64,000 nucleotides of DNA, taken from the NCBI GenBank assembly GCA_903851365.1, contig CAINOB010000062.1, positions 62,001 through 126,000 of the forward strand. The letters are read 5' to 3'. Origin of the DNA: an uncultured Bacteroidota bacterium (GTDB lineage: Bacteria > Bacteroidota > Bacteroidia > Bacteroidales > UBA12481). Shown here piece after piece: positions 7,872 through 16,773 of this stretch. The first letter of the stretch is position 1. Each line of letters begins with the position of its first letter. Position numbers and translations under genes: made by a program. The notes beneath the pieces were generated by a model. It searched no databases. It was not told where the DNA came from and saw only the letters and a program-made list of their open reading frames with translations.

Positions 7872-10855
7872 ACCAAAGAATTTTGTAAAGGAAGTCTAAA
7901 AGTAACTTTTGTCTCTGAATTACCGGAAAGCCCATCAATATTGGAGGAGCCATTGGTGACTTCCACCGAAACATCCTCACCATATTGCTCTTTCATCAGT
8001 TGGATACGTTGCCGCGTAAGCTTCCACCCCTGCCCCAGCCCCTCCTTTTCCGGGTTTGATCCGGGATGGTAACCGGGTCCGTTATCGATGACTTCACAGA
8101 TCAGGTGCTGATCCGCCTCACGGAAATTTATTTGGATTTTTCCAGTTGCACCCAAAGAAGATATCCCATGAATCACGGCATTCTCCACGTGCGGCTGAAT
8201 CAATAAGGGTGGAATTTCGATCGTGGCCGGATCGAGAGCCGGATCCACATCGATATTGAATTCAAATGGAAATCCAAGCTGCTCCAGGAGAAGATAATTA
8301 CGGATCATATCGATCTCCTCATTCAGACCGATCACAGGCTTCGACGATTGTGTCAGTATTGTTCGTACCAGATCGCCAAAGCGCGCGAGGTACTGGCTTG
8401 CTTCCTGATTTTTTCCTTTGTTCACCAGATTCTGAATCGAGCCCAGTGCGTTGAAAAGGAAATGCGGATTCATACGCGAACGTACGGCATCCACCTCCAG
8501 CTGAGCGATCTTCCGTTTCAGATTCATGCGTGCTTCCTTGCGCTTTGACCGGATTCGGATCACCAAGATGATTACGATTGCCAAAATAAATGCTCCACCC
8601 AGGGAATACCAGAAAACGGCAAGATCAACCTTTTTTACTACCGGTGGTTCAAGGGAAGGCCAAGAAAGAATGGTTTTCAGCTGCAATTCACTGATAAGAC
8701 TGCCTTTCAGGGAACACACAAATTTCCCATCACGGTCAAAGAGCAGGAGCCTGGATTTTAAACTTTCGTTGAGCTTCGCGATAGAATCTGTAATATCCCG
8801 CAGACATATTTCAGAACCTGCCTTAAACCCATCAAGCTCGTGTTGCACCTTTTCGCGGGCCTTTTTATTTATGTACTGAGCAATGCGGAAATCTGAATGA
8901 CCGATGTTTTTAATCTGTTTACAAAATATTGGATAGAAACTTCTTGTGTATTCGTAATCAAAGGAAACAATGACCGGATGACCTGAAAATTCATCTAAAT
9001 TCAGTTTGGCAGGCAAATTTGGGTCATCAATGAAGCGGATGGAATTATACATTGACTGCAGTTCGTCTCCGAAAGGGGTTTCTCCATATTCATCCATAAA
9101 TGACAAATAGCACCATTCATAATCCAGGCCCAAACGCGATTGCAATCCGTCATGCGCGAGTTTTGCCAGCATCCAGTACCGGTCCCATCCCTGCAGGAAG
9201 AGCCCTGCAGACAGGTAATTTGATCGTGTATTCATTCCGCCCCAAAGACCCGCATTCCATTGGCTGACACGGACAAATGCAGATAAAAACTTTTGGTAGG
9301 CCACAGATTCATGATACTTTAACTGACCCAGGTATTGCCTGTATTTCCGGACAACTGACATCAGATTATCACTATTATGGTCAATCCGTTGCACAAACAG
9401 AAAGTTCAATTCTGCTTCCCGCTCGGTATAATCCAGTTCAAACTCAAGCCTTTTGACAAACTCCGGGTCGAGGCCTTCCCTGTTTTTCTCAAGAAGTTTC
9501 CTGTCCTTCTTTACCCCCTCGGCAATAAAGGACTCACCATTAAACAGACGATTTAGCTGGCTTTGAACATCATAGTGGAAAAACCGCTGAAGGAATTGGT
9601 TCTCCTTCGCATGTTCCCCACTAAACAAGATCGAATCGGGGTGCTCCATGTCCAGGCGAATATCCATACTATCGCCAGGCTCTCCATAAAAAAGAAAATT
9701 TCCCGGATCTGAAATTTCGCTGGTCGGTATTTGACCCATCTGGTGAAGCTGAAGGTAAAAGAAGCCTGCCTGGTCAATAACTATTCGATATCCAAAAAGG
9801 GCAGTATCTCTCCCGACCTTTGGAATTTGAGAATACCATTGGATTGGATTGATCATTTCCCTGGGCGACAAAATGTCCAGCTGAGTTGAATCGATTGAAA
9901 AAAGTGTAAAATTCAGCATTACATCCGTGTCGATTGATGAGCTGAGGAGCTCAATTTTGTTCCGCTGTAATTCAACATTCTGCTTCTGAAAGCCATTTGG
10001 CAAGGACAGGTCGCCATTAACCCAAACGGTCAGGAGGTTAGGAACATTTGCACCCTTAAAAGTCAGGTTAGTGAATATTGACCTGGCGGGATCCCAAATT
10101 GCCACTCCCGGGCCTCTGTCAAGCATTTTCAAATTCTTAAATTTAGTGGAGTCCTCCCATATTATTTCCTCATCCAAAATTAGATCCAGTTGTTTTTGAA
10201 ACTGGATTTCAGTAGTTGCCGAATCCGGATACGGCCCACCCCAGGATTGTTTTACCCTGATTAATTCCCTCGAATAGCTAAATAAAGCCTCCTGATTTCT
10301 GTTATACCGGGAGCGGGGCAAAGGAGGGAAAAAATAGCCAATGAGCATTTTGTAATAATCATCCCAGTATCGTAATTGCAGCCAGTGGTAACTGACATTC
10401 AGTTTATTACCGATGGATTCCTTCTTTTGAAAGCCGGCAATGATCCCATAGAATAGTTCATGTACTCCCTGAAATTGGCTTAACGACCCATCTTCAGCGA
10501 TATGAAAACTGATTCTCTTACCGATATCAGCACGGGTATAATCATTTTTGTCAACCGCATGCTGATTCGGGATCATGGTGATGAACGCCCCGGTTGCCGA
10601 CAAGCTATCCACCTGAAACTCGAAAATAAAATGAGCATTCTTTCGTGAGGAGCCTTCAATAATTTCTGTATCGTACTGATATTTTAGCACCTGCCCCTTT
10701 TTGAACTTGTACTTCATCTCGTAGCCGAAACCCGGGCTCGCAAATGTTGAAACTGTAAGCAACACCAATACCAGCAGCCAACGATTAGCTGAACCTGCAA
10801 CCTGGAACCTTCCTTTGTCATTCCCGCGAAAGCGGGAACCCGATACCCTTTTCAT
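7868..10855 (-). CDS. LytS-type sensor histidine kinase with giant extracytoplasmic region
   Basis: A 995-residue protein. An N-terminal hydrophobic signal segment (WLLVLVLLTVSTFASPGFG) is followed by about 700 extracytoplasmic residues, a membrane helix at about 744-768, a coiled linker and the PF06580 kinase core: RMNPHFLFNALGSIQNLV with His798, then an ATPase domain (IPPLLIQPHVENAVIHG, VIDNGPGY, GLGQGWKLTRQRI). It should phosphorylate the coupled LytTR regulator. The sensor part resembles nothing I can name; most kinases of this group have short sensors. The first residues MKRVSGSRFRGNDKG are encoded by a dispersed palindromic repeat (10815-10846), so that n-region was donated by the repeat. 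A perfect promoter -7 element at 10896-10903 supports this start. Confidence 0.9.
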   Translation of the reverse strand: MKRVSGSRFRGNDKGRFQVAGSANRWLLVLVLLTVSTFASPGFGYEMKYKFKKGQVLKYQYDTEIIEGSSRKNAHFIFEFQVDSLSATGAFITMIPNQHAVDKNDYTRADIGKRISFHIAEDGSLSQFQGVHELFYGIIAGFQKKESIGNKLNVSYHWLQLRYWDDYYKMLIGYFFPPLPRSRYNRNQEALFSYSRELIRVKQSWGGPYPDSATTEIQFQKQLDLILDEEIIWEDSTKFKNLKMLDRGPGVAIWDPARSIFTNLTFKGANVPNLLTVWVNGDLSLPNGFQKQNVELQRNKIELLSSSIDTDVMLNFTLFSIDSTQLDILSPREMINPIQWYSQIPKVGRDTALFGYRIVIDQAGFFYLQLHQMGQIPTSEISDPGNFLFYGEPGDSMDIRLDMEHPDSILFSGEHAKENQFLQRFFHYDVQSQLNRLFNGESFIAEGVKKDRKLLEKNREGLDPEFVKRLEFELDYTEREAELNFLFVQRIDHNSDNLMSVVRKYRQYLGQLKYHESVAYQKFLSAFVRVSQWNAGLWGGMNTRSNYLSAGLFLQGWDRYWMLAKLAHDGLQSRLGLDYEWCYLSFMDEYGETPFGDELQSMYNSIRFIDDPNLPAKLNLDEFSGHPVIVSFDYEYTRSFYPIFCKQIKNIGHSDFRIAQYINKKAREKVQHELDGFKAGSEICLRDITDSIAKLNESLKSRLLLFDRDGKFVCSLKGSLISELQLKTILSWPSLEPPVVKKVDLAVFWYSLGGAFILAIVIILVIRIRSKRKEARMNLKRKIAQLEVDAVRSRMNPHFLFNALGSIQNLVNKGKNQEASQYLARFGDLVRTILTQSSKPVIGLNEEIDMIRNYLLLEQLGFPFEFNIDVDPALDPATIEIPPLLIQPHVENAVIHGISSLGATGKIQINFREADQHLICEVIDNGPGYHPGSNPEKEGLGQGWKLTRQRIQLMKEQYGEDVSVEVTNGSSNIDGLSGNSETKVTFRLPLQNSLV
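10815..10846. repeat. Palindromic repeat family B, copy 2, in the kinase N-terminus
   Basis: TTGTCATTCCCGCGAAAGCG followed by GGAACCCGATAC. Read on the minus strand in the kinase frame it encodes VSGSRFRGNDK, a peptide typical of this repeat type. Confidence 0.85.
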
Positions 10856-10895
10856 TTTCTCTGCCTTTATTTTGGCAACATGAAAGTACGCCCAT

Positions 10896-10903
10896 CAAAT
10901 ATA
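10896..10903 (-). promoter_or_regulatory. -7 promoter element of kinase-regulator operon
   Basis: On the minus strand TATATTTG, a perfect TAnnTTTG, about 40 bases before the kinase ATG at 10855. It implies a start of transcription near 10889. Confidence 0.6.
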
Positions 10904-11001
10904 CCGATTGGGGGCGAATGTGAGGACGGTGGTTTTGACTGAGAATTTGGTCAATCATAAAGAGAGAAAGAAGAAATTCCCGGCTTTCTCTATTTTGGAA
11001 A

Positions 11002-11185
11002 TCATTCTCCCTCATAATGGCCAACCGCAGATACAATCAATACTTGAACGGTATCTTCGACAACCCGATATATTAACCTATCCTTTTTATTCAATCCTTT
11101 TGATCATTCCCTGATTACCCGACTTGTAATGAGCCTGAAGTTCTTTCCTGGCACCACTAGAAATGACTAAAGAATACTTTCCCAT
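11002..11185 (-). pseudogene. Degraded YoeB/RelE-like toxin
   Basis: From ATG 11185 one frame reads MGKYSLVISSGARKELQAHY KSGNQGMIKRIE before a stop at 11087-11089. A second frame then picks up NKKDRLIYRVVEDTVQVLIV and SAVGHYEGE, ending at the TGA 11002-11004. These are the start and end of a YoeB/Txe-type mRNA interferase, whose middle (about 30 residues, including the region before the R-INKKDRLIYRV strand) is missing and whose two parts are out of frame. The gene overlaps the stop of the intact antitoxin upstream. An internal deletion not divisible by three explains the state; the terminal catalytic histidine region survives only in the disconnected frame. It cannot make an active toxin as it stands. 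Confidence 0.75.
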
Positions 11186-11418
11186 ATGTTGCCTGGATCT
11201 TCAATTGGGGTAACCTTATTATTGGCTAATTCCATCTCGGCTTGCCGAACGTATTCAATTAACTGTTCGTTGACCGATAATTTATCGGCATCACCAATAG
11301 GAGCAAGAATATATGCCTTATCTTTTCCTCTCTGCACAATCACTTGCTCATTTTGATCTACCAGATCAAAGTATTTTTTTTGATTTTCCCTGAATTCCCG
11401 ACTACTGACTATCAACAT
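11167..11418 (-). CDS. Phd/YefM-type antitoxin
   Basis: An 83-residue protein with the N-terminal Phd/YefM DNA-binding fold: SSREFRENQKKYFDLVDQNE, then a beta-hairpin QVIVQRGKDKAYILAPI, and an acidic C-terminal tail (PIEDPGNIWESIL) of the kind that wraps a YoeB-type toxin. It normally represses its own promoter with the toxin as corepressor. The toxin gene overlapping its 3' end is broken, so this is an orphan antitoxin. Promoter and operator are visible immediately upstream. It may persist as a regulator or as immunity against homologous toxins. Confidence 0.85.
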   Translation of the reverse strand: MLIVSSREFRENQKKYFDLVDQNEQVIVQRGKDKAYILAPIGDADKLSVNEQLIEYVRQAEMELANNKVTPIEDPGNIWESIL

Positions 11419-11432
11419 GACTTAAAATTTTG

Positions 11433-11449
11433 TGTACCTATTTGGTACA
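11433..11449. promoter_or_regulatory. Antitoxin autoregulatory operator
   Basis: TGTACC-TATTT-GGTACA inverted repeat 15 bases upstream of the antitoxin start, at the expected transcription start. Phd/YefM antitoxins characteristically bind such palindromes. Confidence 0.6.
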
Positions 11450-11455
11450 AATATA
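11448..11455 (-). promoter_or_regulatory. -7 promoter element of antitoxin gene
   Basis: On the minus strand TATATTTG, a perfect TAnnTTTG, 30 bases before the ATG and touching the operator palindrome. Confidence 0.65.
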
Positions 11456-11731
11456 TGGAATTTTCAGGACATCAACGATGGTAATTATTACCTTCGTTTG
11501 GCATACGAGCGTAATCTGCTATCTTTTTTACCTTCGTCGAACAATATTTTCCTGATGGATAAGCTAAAAGTCCTCCCCATCTCACTCCCTATTCTTGTAA
11601 GCCTTCTACTATTTTAAATCCAGGTTGCCGAAAATGCGGTGATGATCCAGAACGGCCTGATATGCTTGGAAAGGTTGAGGTGTATGCACATCGGGCAGCA
11701 AGAAATTTTGCTTTGCCGAGGAGGTACTGCT
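11456..11731. other. Intergenic stretch without recognised features
   Basis: Between the antitoxin promoter and the family A palindrome at 11735 I see no gene with coding character, no RNA fold and no repeat. A 61-codon open frame at 11432-11617 on the plus strand overlaps the operator and has no signal or family motif. Confidence 0.5.
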
Positions 11732-11764
11732 ACATCTGTCAGCTTTTAAAAAGCTGACCGGTGT
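11732..11764. repeat. Palindrome family A, copy 3
   Basis: CTGTCAGCTTTTaaAAAGCTGAC with flanking ACA/TGT, directly after the stop of the PKD-FISUMP gene on the minus strand. It could end that operon although no T-run follows. Confidence 0.7.
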
Positions 11765-11766
11765 AA

Positions 11767-13533
11767 TTAGTTCGCATCCTTCACACACCTGACCGAAAAA
11801 AGACGTGCTCCCTGGTCGGTGTACCCTCGCAGAACCTTGCCCGACGGCTTATCAAAAGTAATTACCCAGGTGCTGTTTGACAATCCGCCTGCAGGCATGG
11901 TGGGTGTCCAATAATAGCCCCGTCGGTCGATACCGGAATATTTGACATCCTCGATCCTGGTGCCTATCCCCATCCCACCAAGGATGGCTCCAAAATCAGA
12001 TTCTCCACCCGGCATCAGCGCGTCATAGAGCCGGTCTTCCGGATAATTCGAGAATAGCTTTTCCCAGTCGTCTTTGGTCGGAACCCGCCAGCCCTGTGGG
12101 CACAATCGATCGATGAAGGATTTCAGGTATAGGTTGCCATAATCGAAATAGCTTTCCCATTGATTATTATAATAAAACTGATAGACACCGGTAGTATCAT
12201 GAAGACTCGCATTTCTTGTGGTCCACCACTGATTTCCAATCAAAACGGTCCCGTAAGTCTGGTAGGGATCGCCCCGGTTATCGCTGATCAGGCCGGTAAG
12301 GTTGGTTCCATTGGTCACCCGTATCTCTCTGGAAATGGTATCAGTTGCCCCCAACGGATCACGTACCTGAAGCAATGGCCTGAAAATTCCCGGCGATTCA
12401 TAGCGGTGCAGGGTAACTATATTTCCGCTGAAATCAGTGTCCCAAATACCATCACTATTGAAGTCCCATCGATAGGTCAACTCTGATGGGGAGGATTCAA
12501 CATCGCGCGTCGACCAGCAATCGAAACGGAAATCTGTCCCCAGGTTCCCGGTGTAGGTGCTCATTATATAGGATGCCTGCGGAGGCTTGTTGCGATGGTA
12601 AACACGAATTCTAATGACTGTATCGTTGATCAGGCCACGATCGCTCCTGACCTCGAGACGAACAAAATGAAGAAATTCCGTTTTGAAAATATGCAGGGTC
12701 CGGGGTTCGCTCAGCCAGCCAGTATCAAAAATTCGATCATTGTCCCAGTCCCATCTATATTGTATTGGGTGATCAGGGAAATCCTGATCGATTGAGGCCG
12801 AGGCATCCATCATGATTTCGATATTGTCAGTGACCGAATCGGGGATACACCGGAAAGAGGCGATCAGCCGCGGATCCTCCATAGTAACTGTTACCCCGGC
12901 AGTTCTTGTACTAATCAGGCCAGAGGGATCACGGACCTGCAATTTGGTTTCATAATAGCCGATCTCCGGAAAGCGGTGATGAATTTTAGCCGAATCGCCG
13001 AAGTTAGTCTCCCAAACCCCATCATTTTCGAAATCCCATCTGAATTTGAGCTGATCGAGTGAATCCTCATCATCACGTGTCATCGAGGCATCAAAAAGAA
13101 AATTCGTATAAATATGTCCCTTGAGCTGTGACACCCATAGAACAGGTTTAGGCGGTGAATAGCCCCGGGTAACAGGCAGGGTAAAGCTCAGCGTATCGGT
13201 GCCACCGAGCAGGTTTGTCATCTCCACCCTGGGAATCCAGGTTCCCGGAGCGTAATACCGGTGCTCGTACACAAGGATCCTGGTGAAGGGTGTATCCCAG
13301 TTGCCATCGCCATCCCAGTCCCAGCGGCAGAAGAGCTTGCTGCCCTTCATCGTTCTGCTTTCGGAATGACTCAGGTCGAAACGAAAAACCTGGGTGGTAT
13401 TGCCAAGTCTGGGAGATACGGATGCCTCTATCAGCGGCTTCGCTATAGTCTCCTCCTTGCGGCAGGATTCGCCGCATATCAGTCCAATAATCAGGAGGAT
13501 AGAAACAGCAATATGTAATGCCCTGGCAATCAT
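11767..13533 (-). CDS. PKD-repeat and FISUMP-domain surface lipoprotein
   Basis: A 588-residue exported protein with signal peptide and probable lipidation site GLICGESC (about residue 24). Four PKD-like beta modules follow, each with the pattern (F/Y)RWDWDGDGxWDT or RWDFENDGVWET and a closing aromatic HRY motif. The last about 170 residues are a FISUMP domain (GTVLIGNQWWTTRNASL, LCPQGWRVPTKDDWEKLF, RLFSVRCVKDAN). PKD modules act as stalks for cell-surface proteins; the FISUMP role is unknown. It abuts the preceding gene without a gap, third in an operon with a hypothetical lipoprotein and a DUF4249-like protein. Confidence 0.9.
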   Translation of the reverse strand: MIARALHIAVSILLIIGLICGESCRKEETIAKPLIEASVSPRLGNTTQVFRFDLSHSESRTMKGSKLFCRWDWDGDGNWDTPFTRILVYEHRYYAPGTWIPRVEMTNLLGGTDTLSFTLPVTRGYSPPKPVLWVSQLKGHIYTNFLFDASMTRDDEDSLDQLKFRWDFENDGVWETNFGDSAKIHHRFPEIGYYETKLQVRDPSGLISTRTAGVTVTMEDPRLIASFRCIPDSVTDNIEIMMDASASIDQDFPDHPIQYRWDWDNDRIFDTGWLSEPRTLHIFKTEFLHFVRLEVRSDRGLINDTVIRIRVYHRNKPPQASYIMSTYTGNLGTDFRFDCWSTRDVESSPSELTYRWDFNSDGIWDTDFSGNIVTLHRYESPGIFRPLLQVRDPLGATDTISREIRVTNGTNLTGLISDNRGDPYQTYGTVLIGNQWWTTRNASLHDTTGVYQFYYNNQWESYFDYGNLYLKSFIDRLCPQGWRVPTKDDWEKLFSNYPEDRLYDALMPGGESDFGAILGGMGIGTRIEDVKYSGIDRRGYYWTPTMPAGGLSNSTWVITFDKPSGKVLRGYTDQGARLFSVRCVKDAN

Positions 13534-13971
13534 TTAATGGAACGCAGTTGTATATCCTTTGACCAAACCCTTAACGACGGTAACTTTTCCCCCTGCAGCA
13601 ATAATGTTATCTGGTCCGAGGAAGCCGGCGGTCTTGCATGAATCCCCGCCGCAATAGCAGGTGACACTGGCATAATAAAAATAATCACCGGGAGGCAGTT
13701 CAAAGCGATAATGGACAACAGCTTCTGAAACATTGGCCTGGGTGAAAAATTTGCCCAGATAGAGATCGTCGGAGGTATAAGCCAGGCACAGCCTTACTTT
13801 CCTCAGGCGTGAGGCGGGTATGATCTGGTTATAGACAAAAGCCATATCCAGGATTCCGGTGTTTTTATCGTGGGTTATTACCGTATCGCTGCCATCAGTG
13901 ACAACCTTGTCACATGCCAGCAGCAGGACACTTATCAGAATAACCAATATTCGTAGGCTAATGTGTTTCAT
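13534..13971 (-). CDS. Hypothetical lipoprotein
   Basis: A 145-residue protein with a lipoprotein signal (ISVLLLACDKV, cysteine near residue 20). The remainder is predicted all-beta: strands such as LRKVRLCLAYTSDDLYLG and AVVHYRFELPPGDYFYYASV, plus a cysteine-rich turn TCYCGGDSC. No family recognised. The two neighbours suggest a surface or outer-membrane role. The start overlaps the end of the DUF4249-like gene by 14 bp and the stop touches the next start, so the three genes are probably one operon. Confidence 0.8.
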   Translation of the reverse strand: MKHISLRILVILISVLLLACDKVVTDGSDTVITHDKNTGILDMAFVYNQIIPASRLRKVRLCLAYTSDDLYLGKFFTQANVSEAVVHYRFELPPGDYFYYASVTCYCGGDSCKTAGFLGPDNIIAAGGKVTVVKGLVKGYTTAFH

Positions 13972-14968
13972 AATTCATGGAATCGATTTGGGCAGCGGTG
14001 AGAAAGCCCAGGTTTCGGGTTTGTGGCCCCAAAGCCAGGGTGTCGATAGTGAATCTTGATAGAGGCACGTTGAAAATGCGCGCATGAGTGAGGCATGAAA
14101 AAACGCCGATGGCATTATCAAAGCTGTTGACTTCCAGGATAGAGAACGACTGGGTATTATTCTCCGCCTGAATCTTAAGTGCGAGATCCGATCCCCCGAG
14201 AGATACATGAAAATCGAGCCCAAGCGGAATTCTCCGGACCTTTTCCTCCGGTTGAATGGCACGGGCTACCTCAATCAGGAAACGTTCTCCGGAGATACGT
14301 TGCTCGCAGTACTTGACCATGGGATCATATTGATAGATAAACTTTTGAGGCAGAACCAGCGATTTGTCCTTTCGTATCCCATTTTTCAACTCGGCGTACC
14401 GGAACGTCATCGTTGATTGGAATATCGGACCGTAGGTCACGGTGTGAATCCTGACATAATAATCGGTTGAGTTCAGCAGCGTGGCCTCACGTCCGGGAAC
14501 CAATTCCGGGTCCACCACCGACAGCATGCCATCAAAGCTGACGGTTTCACCATGGATTATTTTATTTGTGGCAGGGAAGTGGATATATAGTGAATATCTT
14601 GCGCCAGGCTCAATCCGGCAGGGAATGGCGTACATCTGGTTAACGGTGGATGGGAACCATCCGGAATCCTTTTGAATATTATAGACAGGATATCCGAAGG
14701 TGATCTTTTGACTGAGATCAGTATATTCAATGGACAGGTAAACGCTCATTTCCTGATCGACCAGTATCTCCTTCTGATCAGGGCGAAAGTTGGTATCGCC
14801 AGGATACACTGAGTAGGTGCTTCCGATCCTGACATACTGGATGGAATCTTCGGGATCCAGCAAACAGTATACCACCGGAATGGGATCGCCCGGTGCAATC
14901 AATTCGACGTCGGTGGAACAGGCCCCAATAACAGTTAAAAAAGCAAGTGCGCTGATTCTTAGTTTCAT
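13958..14968 (-). CDS. DUF4249-like outer-membrane-associated lipoprotein
   Basis: A 336-residue protein with a lipobox VIGACSTD and a following region PVVYCLLDPEDSIQYVRIGS and TYSVYPGD, which matches the start of DUF4249 proteins (VxGLLxPxDSIxYVRV). Strand-rich body (YSLYIHFPATNKIIHGETVS). DUF4249 proteins in Bacteroidota are usually encoded beside TonB-dependent receptors, but none is adjacent here; instead it heads an operon of two further lipoproteins. A second DUF4249-like gene lies at 32303-33343. Function is unknown. Confidence 0.75.
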   Translation of the reverse strand: MKLRISALAFLTVIGACSTDVELIAPGDPIPVVYCLLDPEDSIQYVRIGSTYSVYPGDTNFRPDQKEILVDQEMSVYLSIEYTDLSQKITFGYPVYNIQKDSGWFPSTVNQMYAIPCRIEPGARYSLYIHFPATNKIIHGETVSFDGMLSVVDPELVPGREATLLNSTDYYVRIHTVTYGPIFQSTMTFRYAELKNGIRKDKSLVLPQKFIYQYDPMVKYCEQRISGERFLIEVARAIQPEEKVRRIPLGLDFHVSLGGSDLALKIQAENNTQSFSILEVNSFDNAIGVFSCLTHARIFNVPLSRFTIDTLALGPQTRNLGFLTAAQIDSMNYETH

Positions 14969-14990
14969 CTTAACCTTGCGGCGTTTTTTT

Positions 14991-15023
14991 AAACCTGTCA
15001 GCTTTTAGGAGAAGCTGGCAGGT
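14991..15023. repeat. Palindrome family A, copy 4 (imperfect)
   Basis: AAACCTGTCAGCTTTtaggaGAAGCTGGCAGGT-type arms with mismatches. It lies between divergent genes, so it cannot be a terminator for both; this argues that the family is a mobile repeat rather than simply terminators. Confidence 0.65.
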
Positions 15024-15080
15024 ATTTTTGGGGGATGCCTAAAGTTAGTCAACTTTCCTGATTTAAATTATCATTTACAT

Positions 15081-15088
15081 TATTTTTG
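15081..15088 (+). promoter_or_regulatory. -7 promoter element of coiled-coil membrane protein gene
   Basis: TATTTTTG, a perfect TAnnTTTG, 19 bases before ATG 15108. Confidence 0.6.
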
Positions 15089-15107
15089 TATAACTAATAA
15101 TCAATAA

Positions 15108-15791
15108 ATGAAAACCTCAAAATTCCTATCAAGTCCGGGTTTATGGGTCGCGATCATTATTTTAATCGCTGCCATCCTGTTCCTTTATGGCAGGAGCATT
15201 GGGAGCAATAAGTCGGAACTTACAGAAACCAGCGTTGCACTTAAAAATATTACGAGCACATTAGAGAAAATCTCAATACAGAAAAAAGATCAGGACATTC
15301 TCATCAGCAAACTGAATGAAACGATCGTTGACCAGAATAATACCCTCAAAAAATACGAGGCCTTAGTTGATTCCATTAATAAAATTACCAGAACGCTGGG
15401 AAGAAAAGCTTCTCTAATAATTGCAAAACCAGTTGAAAAGACTGTATTACAAGATACCACCGCACCAAAATATATTGAAAAAATTATTTACCAGGAAAAG
15501 CCCGAACCTTATCATCCATATGGTAAGGGGATGGGTAATCTGACAATTTATACTACATGCAAAACCGGTGGCCTTTTAAAAGTCTGGATCGACGGAGAAT
15601 TCGCCGGTAATATGGATAAGTATCAAACCGGTGCGGTTAATTGCAAGACATCGGGAACCATTTCCAAACAAGTACTGTCAGGTAAGCATCATATAAAAGC
15701 CAGGGACGAATCAGGCAAATCCTGGGAAGCCTACACGGTAGTTAAAGAAGATTCCTGCCTGCCTCTTGATTTAAGATGTAGTAAGAATTAA
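15108..15791 (+). CDS. Membrane-anchored coiled-coil protein with C-terminal beta domain
   Basis: A 227-residue protein. A short basic tail precedes one membrane helix at about residues 12-28 (LWVAIIILIAAILFLYG), then a heptad-patterned coiled coil (about 38-95) and a C-terminal domain with paired cysteines (NLTIYTTCKTGGLLKVWIDG, QTGAVNCKTSG, DSCLPLDLRC). KVWIDGEFAGN and SGKHHIKARDESGKSW resemble the small beta domains that bind envelope components. No named family. The topology suggests a periplasmic or outer-face structural or adaptor role. It is probably its own transcript, ending just before a family A palindrome. Confidence 0.75.
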   Translation: MKTSKFLSSPGLWVAIIILIAAILFLYGRSIGSNKSELTETSVALKNITSTLEKISIQKKDQDILISKLNETIVDQNNTLKKYEALVDSINKITRTLGRKASLIIAKPVEKTVLQDTTAPKYIEKIIYQEKPEPYHPYGKGMGNLTIYTTCKTGGLLKVWIDGEFAGNMDKYQTGAVNCKTSGTISKQVLSGKHHIKARDESGKSWEAYTVVKEDSCLPLDLRCSKN

Positions 15792-15792
15792 C

Positions 15793-15820
15793 CCTGTCAG
15801 CTTTTCCTAAAGCTGACAGG
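15793..15820. repeat. Palindrome family A, copy 5
   Basis: CCTGTCAGCTTT and AAAGCTGACAGG separated by TCCT, perfect 12-bp arms. It begins two bases after the stop of the upstream gene and 14 bases before the esterase start. Confidence 0.85.
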
Positions 15821-15834
15821 TAAAAAAGGTTAAG

Positions 15835-16773
15835 ATGCAAACTATCAGCAGCAAAATCATTATCGGGTTAGTAAAAAATCGGCATTTATTCAAGGGGAAG
15901 CTTAAGCCTGAAGTGGTGGATGAAGATTTTTCGGTCGATAAATTCAGGGCCGATATCGACGCCGTCAGTGCACGGATAAAATTGCCAAAAAACATTACTA
16001 CTGAAAAAATTATCATAAATCAGATCCAGGCTGAATGGATTATCCCGGCGAATCCCATGGAAGGAAAGATGTTATTGTACATCCATGGCGGCGGATTTAT
16101 TTCCGGATCCTGTCTGACCCACCGCATGCATGTGGCAAAATTTGCTAACGGAAGCCAGCTCCGTTCACTGGTTTTCGATTACAGGCTTGCACCGGAGCAC
16201 CCCTTCCCTGCCGGGCTTGAGGATTGCATTGAGGTTTATAGCTGGCTGTTACAACACGGGTATCAACCGCAGGATATCGTTGTCGGCGGTGAATCGGCCG
16301 GAGCTACCTTAACATTATCCTTATTGCTGGCATTAAAGGAAAGGGGCATAAGCTTGCCGAAAGCCGCTTTTTCAATATCACCCGTAACTGACCTGCGGTG
16401 CCTGGCAGATTCCTTTGTTTATAACGCCCCCAATGATGTCGCTCCGATGGGTTCCTGGACAGTGTGGACCAACATGTACATGGCAGGTAACGACCCCACG
16501 GATCCTTTGCTTTCGCCCTTGTTCGGGAATTTCACCGGTCTCCCACCTCTGTTCATTTGTGTGGGCACCCATGAGATACATCTGAACGACTGTGAAAATG
16601 TGGCCAGGGTCGCTGAAAGTCAGGGTGTTGAAGTTACCTTAAGAAGATGGGATAGAATGATTCACGCATTCCCGTTGCTGTCCCCAATGTTTCCGGAAGC
16701 TAAGCAGGCGATGAGGGAGATCTGCGAGTTTGCTAAGCAAGCTTTTACACCTGTCAGCTTTAGGAAAAGCTGA
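15835..16773 (+). CDS. Alpha/beta hydrolase of the hormone-sensitive-lipase type
   Basis: A 312-residue esterase-like protein without signal peptide. Oxyanion-hole motif HGGG (84-87), nucleophile Ser154 in GGESAG, likely acid Glu247 in VGTHEIHLND and His277 in RMIHAFPLL. These match the HSL family (acetyl-hydrolase, carboxylesterase). The substrate is not evident. The last residues TPVSFRKS and the TGA stop (16771-16773) lie inside a family A palindrome, so the repeat replaced the natural end. It sits between two copies of the palindrome and converges with the tricorn-like gene. Confidence 0.88.
   Translation: MQTISSKIIIGLVKNRHLFKGKLKPEVVDEDFSVDKFRADIDAVSARIKLPKNITTEKIIINQIQAEWIIPANPMEGKMLLYIHGGGFISGSCLTHRMHVAKFANGSQLRSLVFDYRLAPEHPFPAGLEDCIEVYSWLLQHGYQPQDIVVGGESAGATLTLSLLLALKERGISLPKAAFSISPVTDLRCLADSFVYNAPNDVAPMGSWTVWTNMYMAGNDPTDPLLSPLFGNFTGLPPLFICVGTHEIHLNDCENVARVAESQGVEVTLRRWDRMIHAFPLLSPMFPEAKQAMREICEFAKQAFTPVSFRKS

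Noticed and set aside
10818-11036. 72-codon minus-strand frame between the kinase and the toxin remnant
   Set aside because: It ends in the repeat-derived GFPLSRE and overlaps the kinase promoter and start.
11432-11617. 61-codon frame on the plus strand
   Set aside because: Begins inside the antitoxin operator and lacks any signal or motif.
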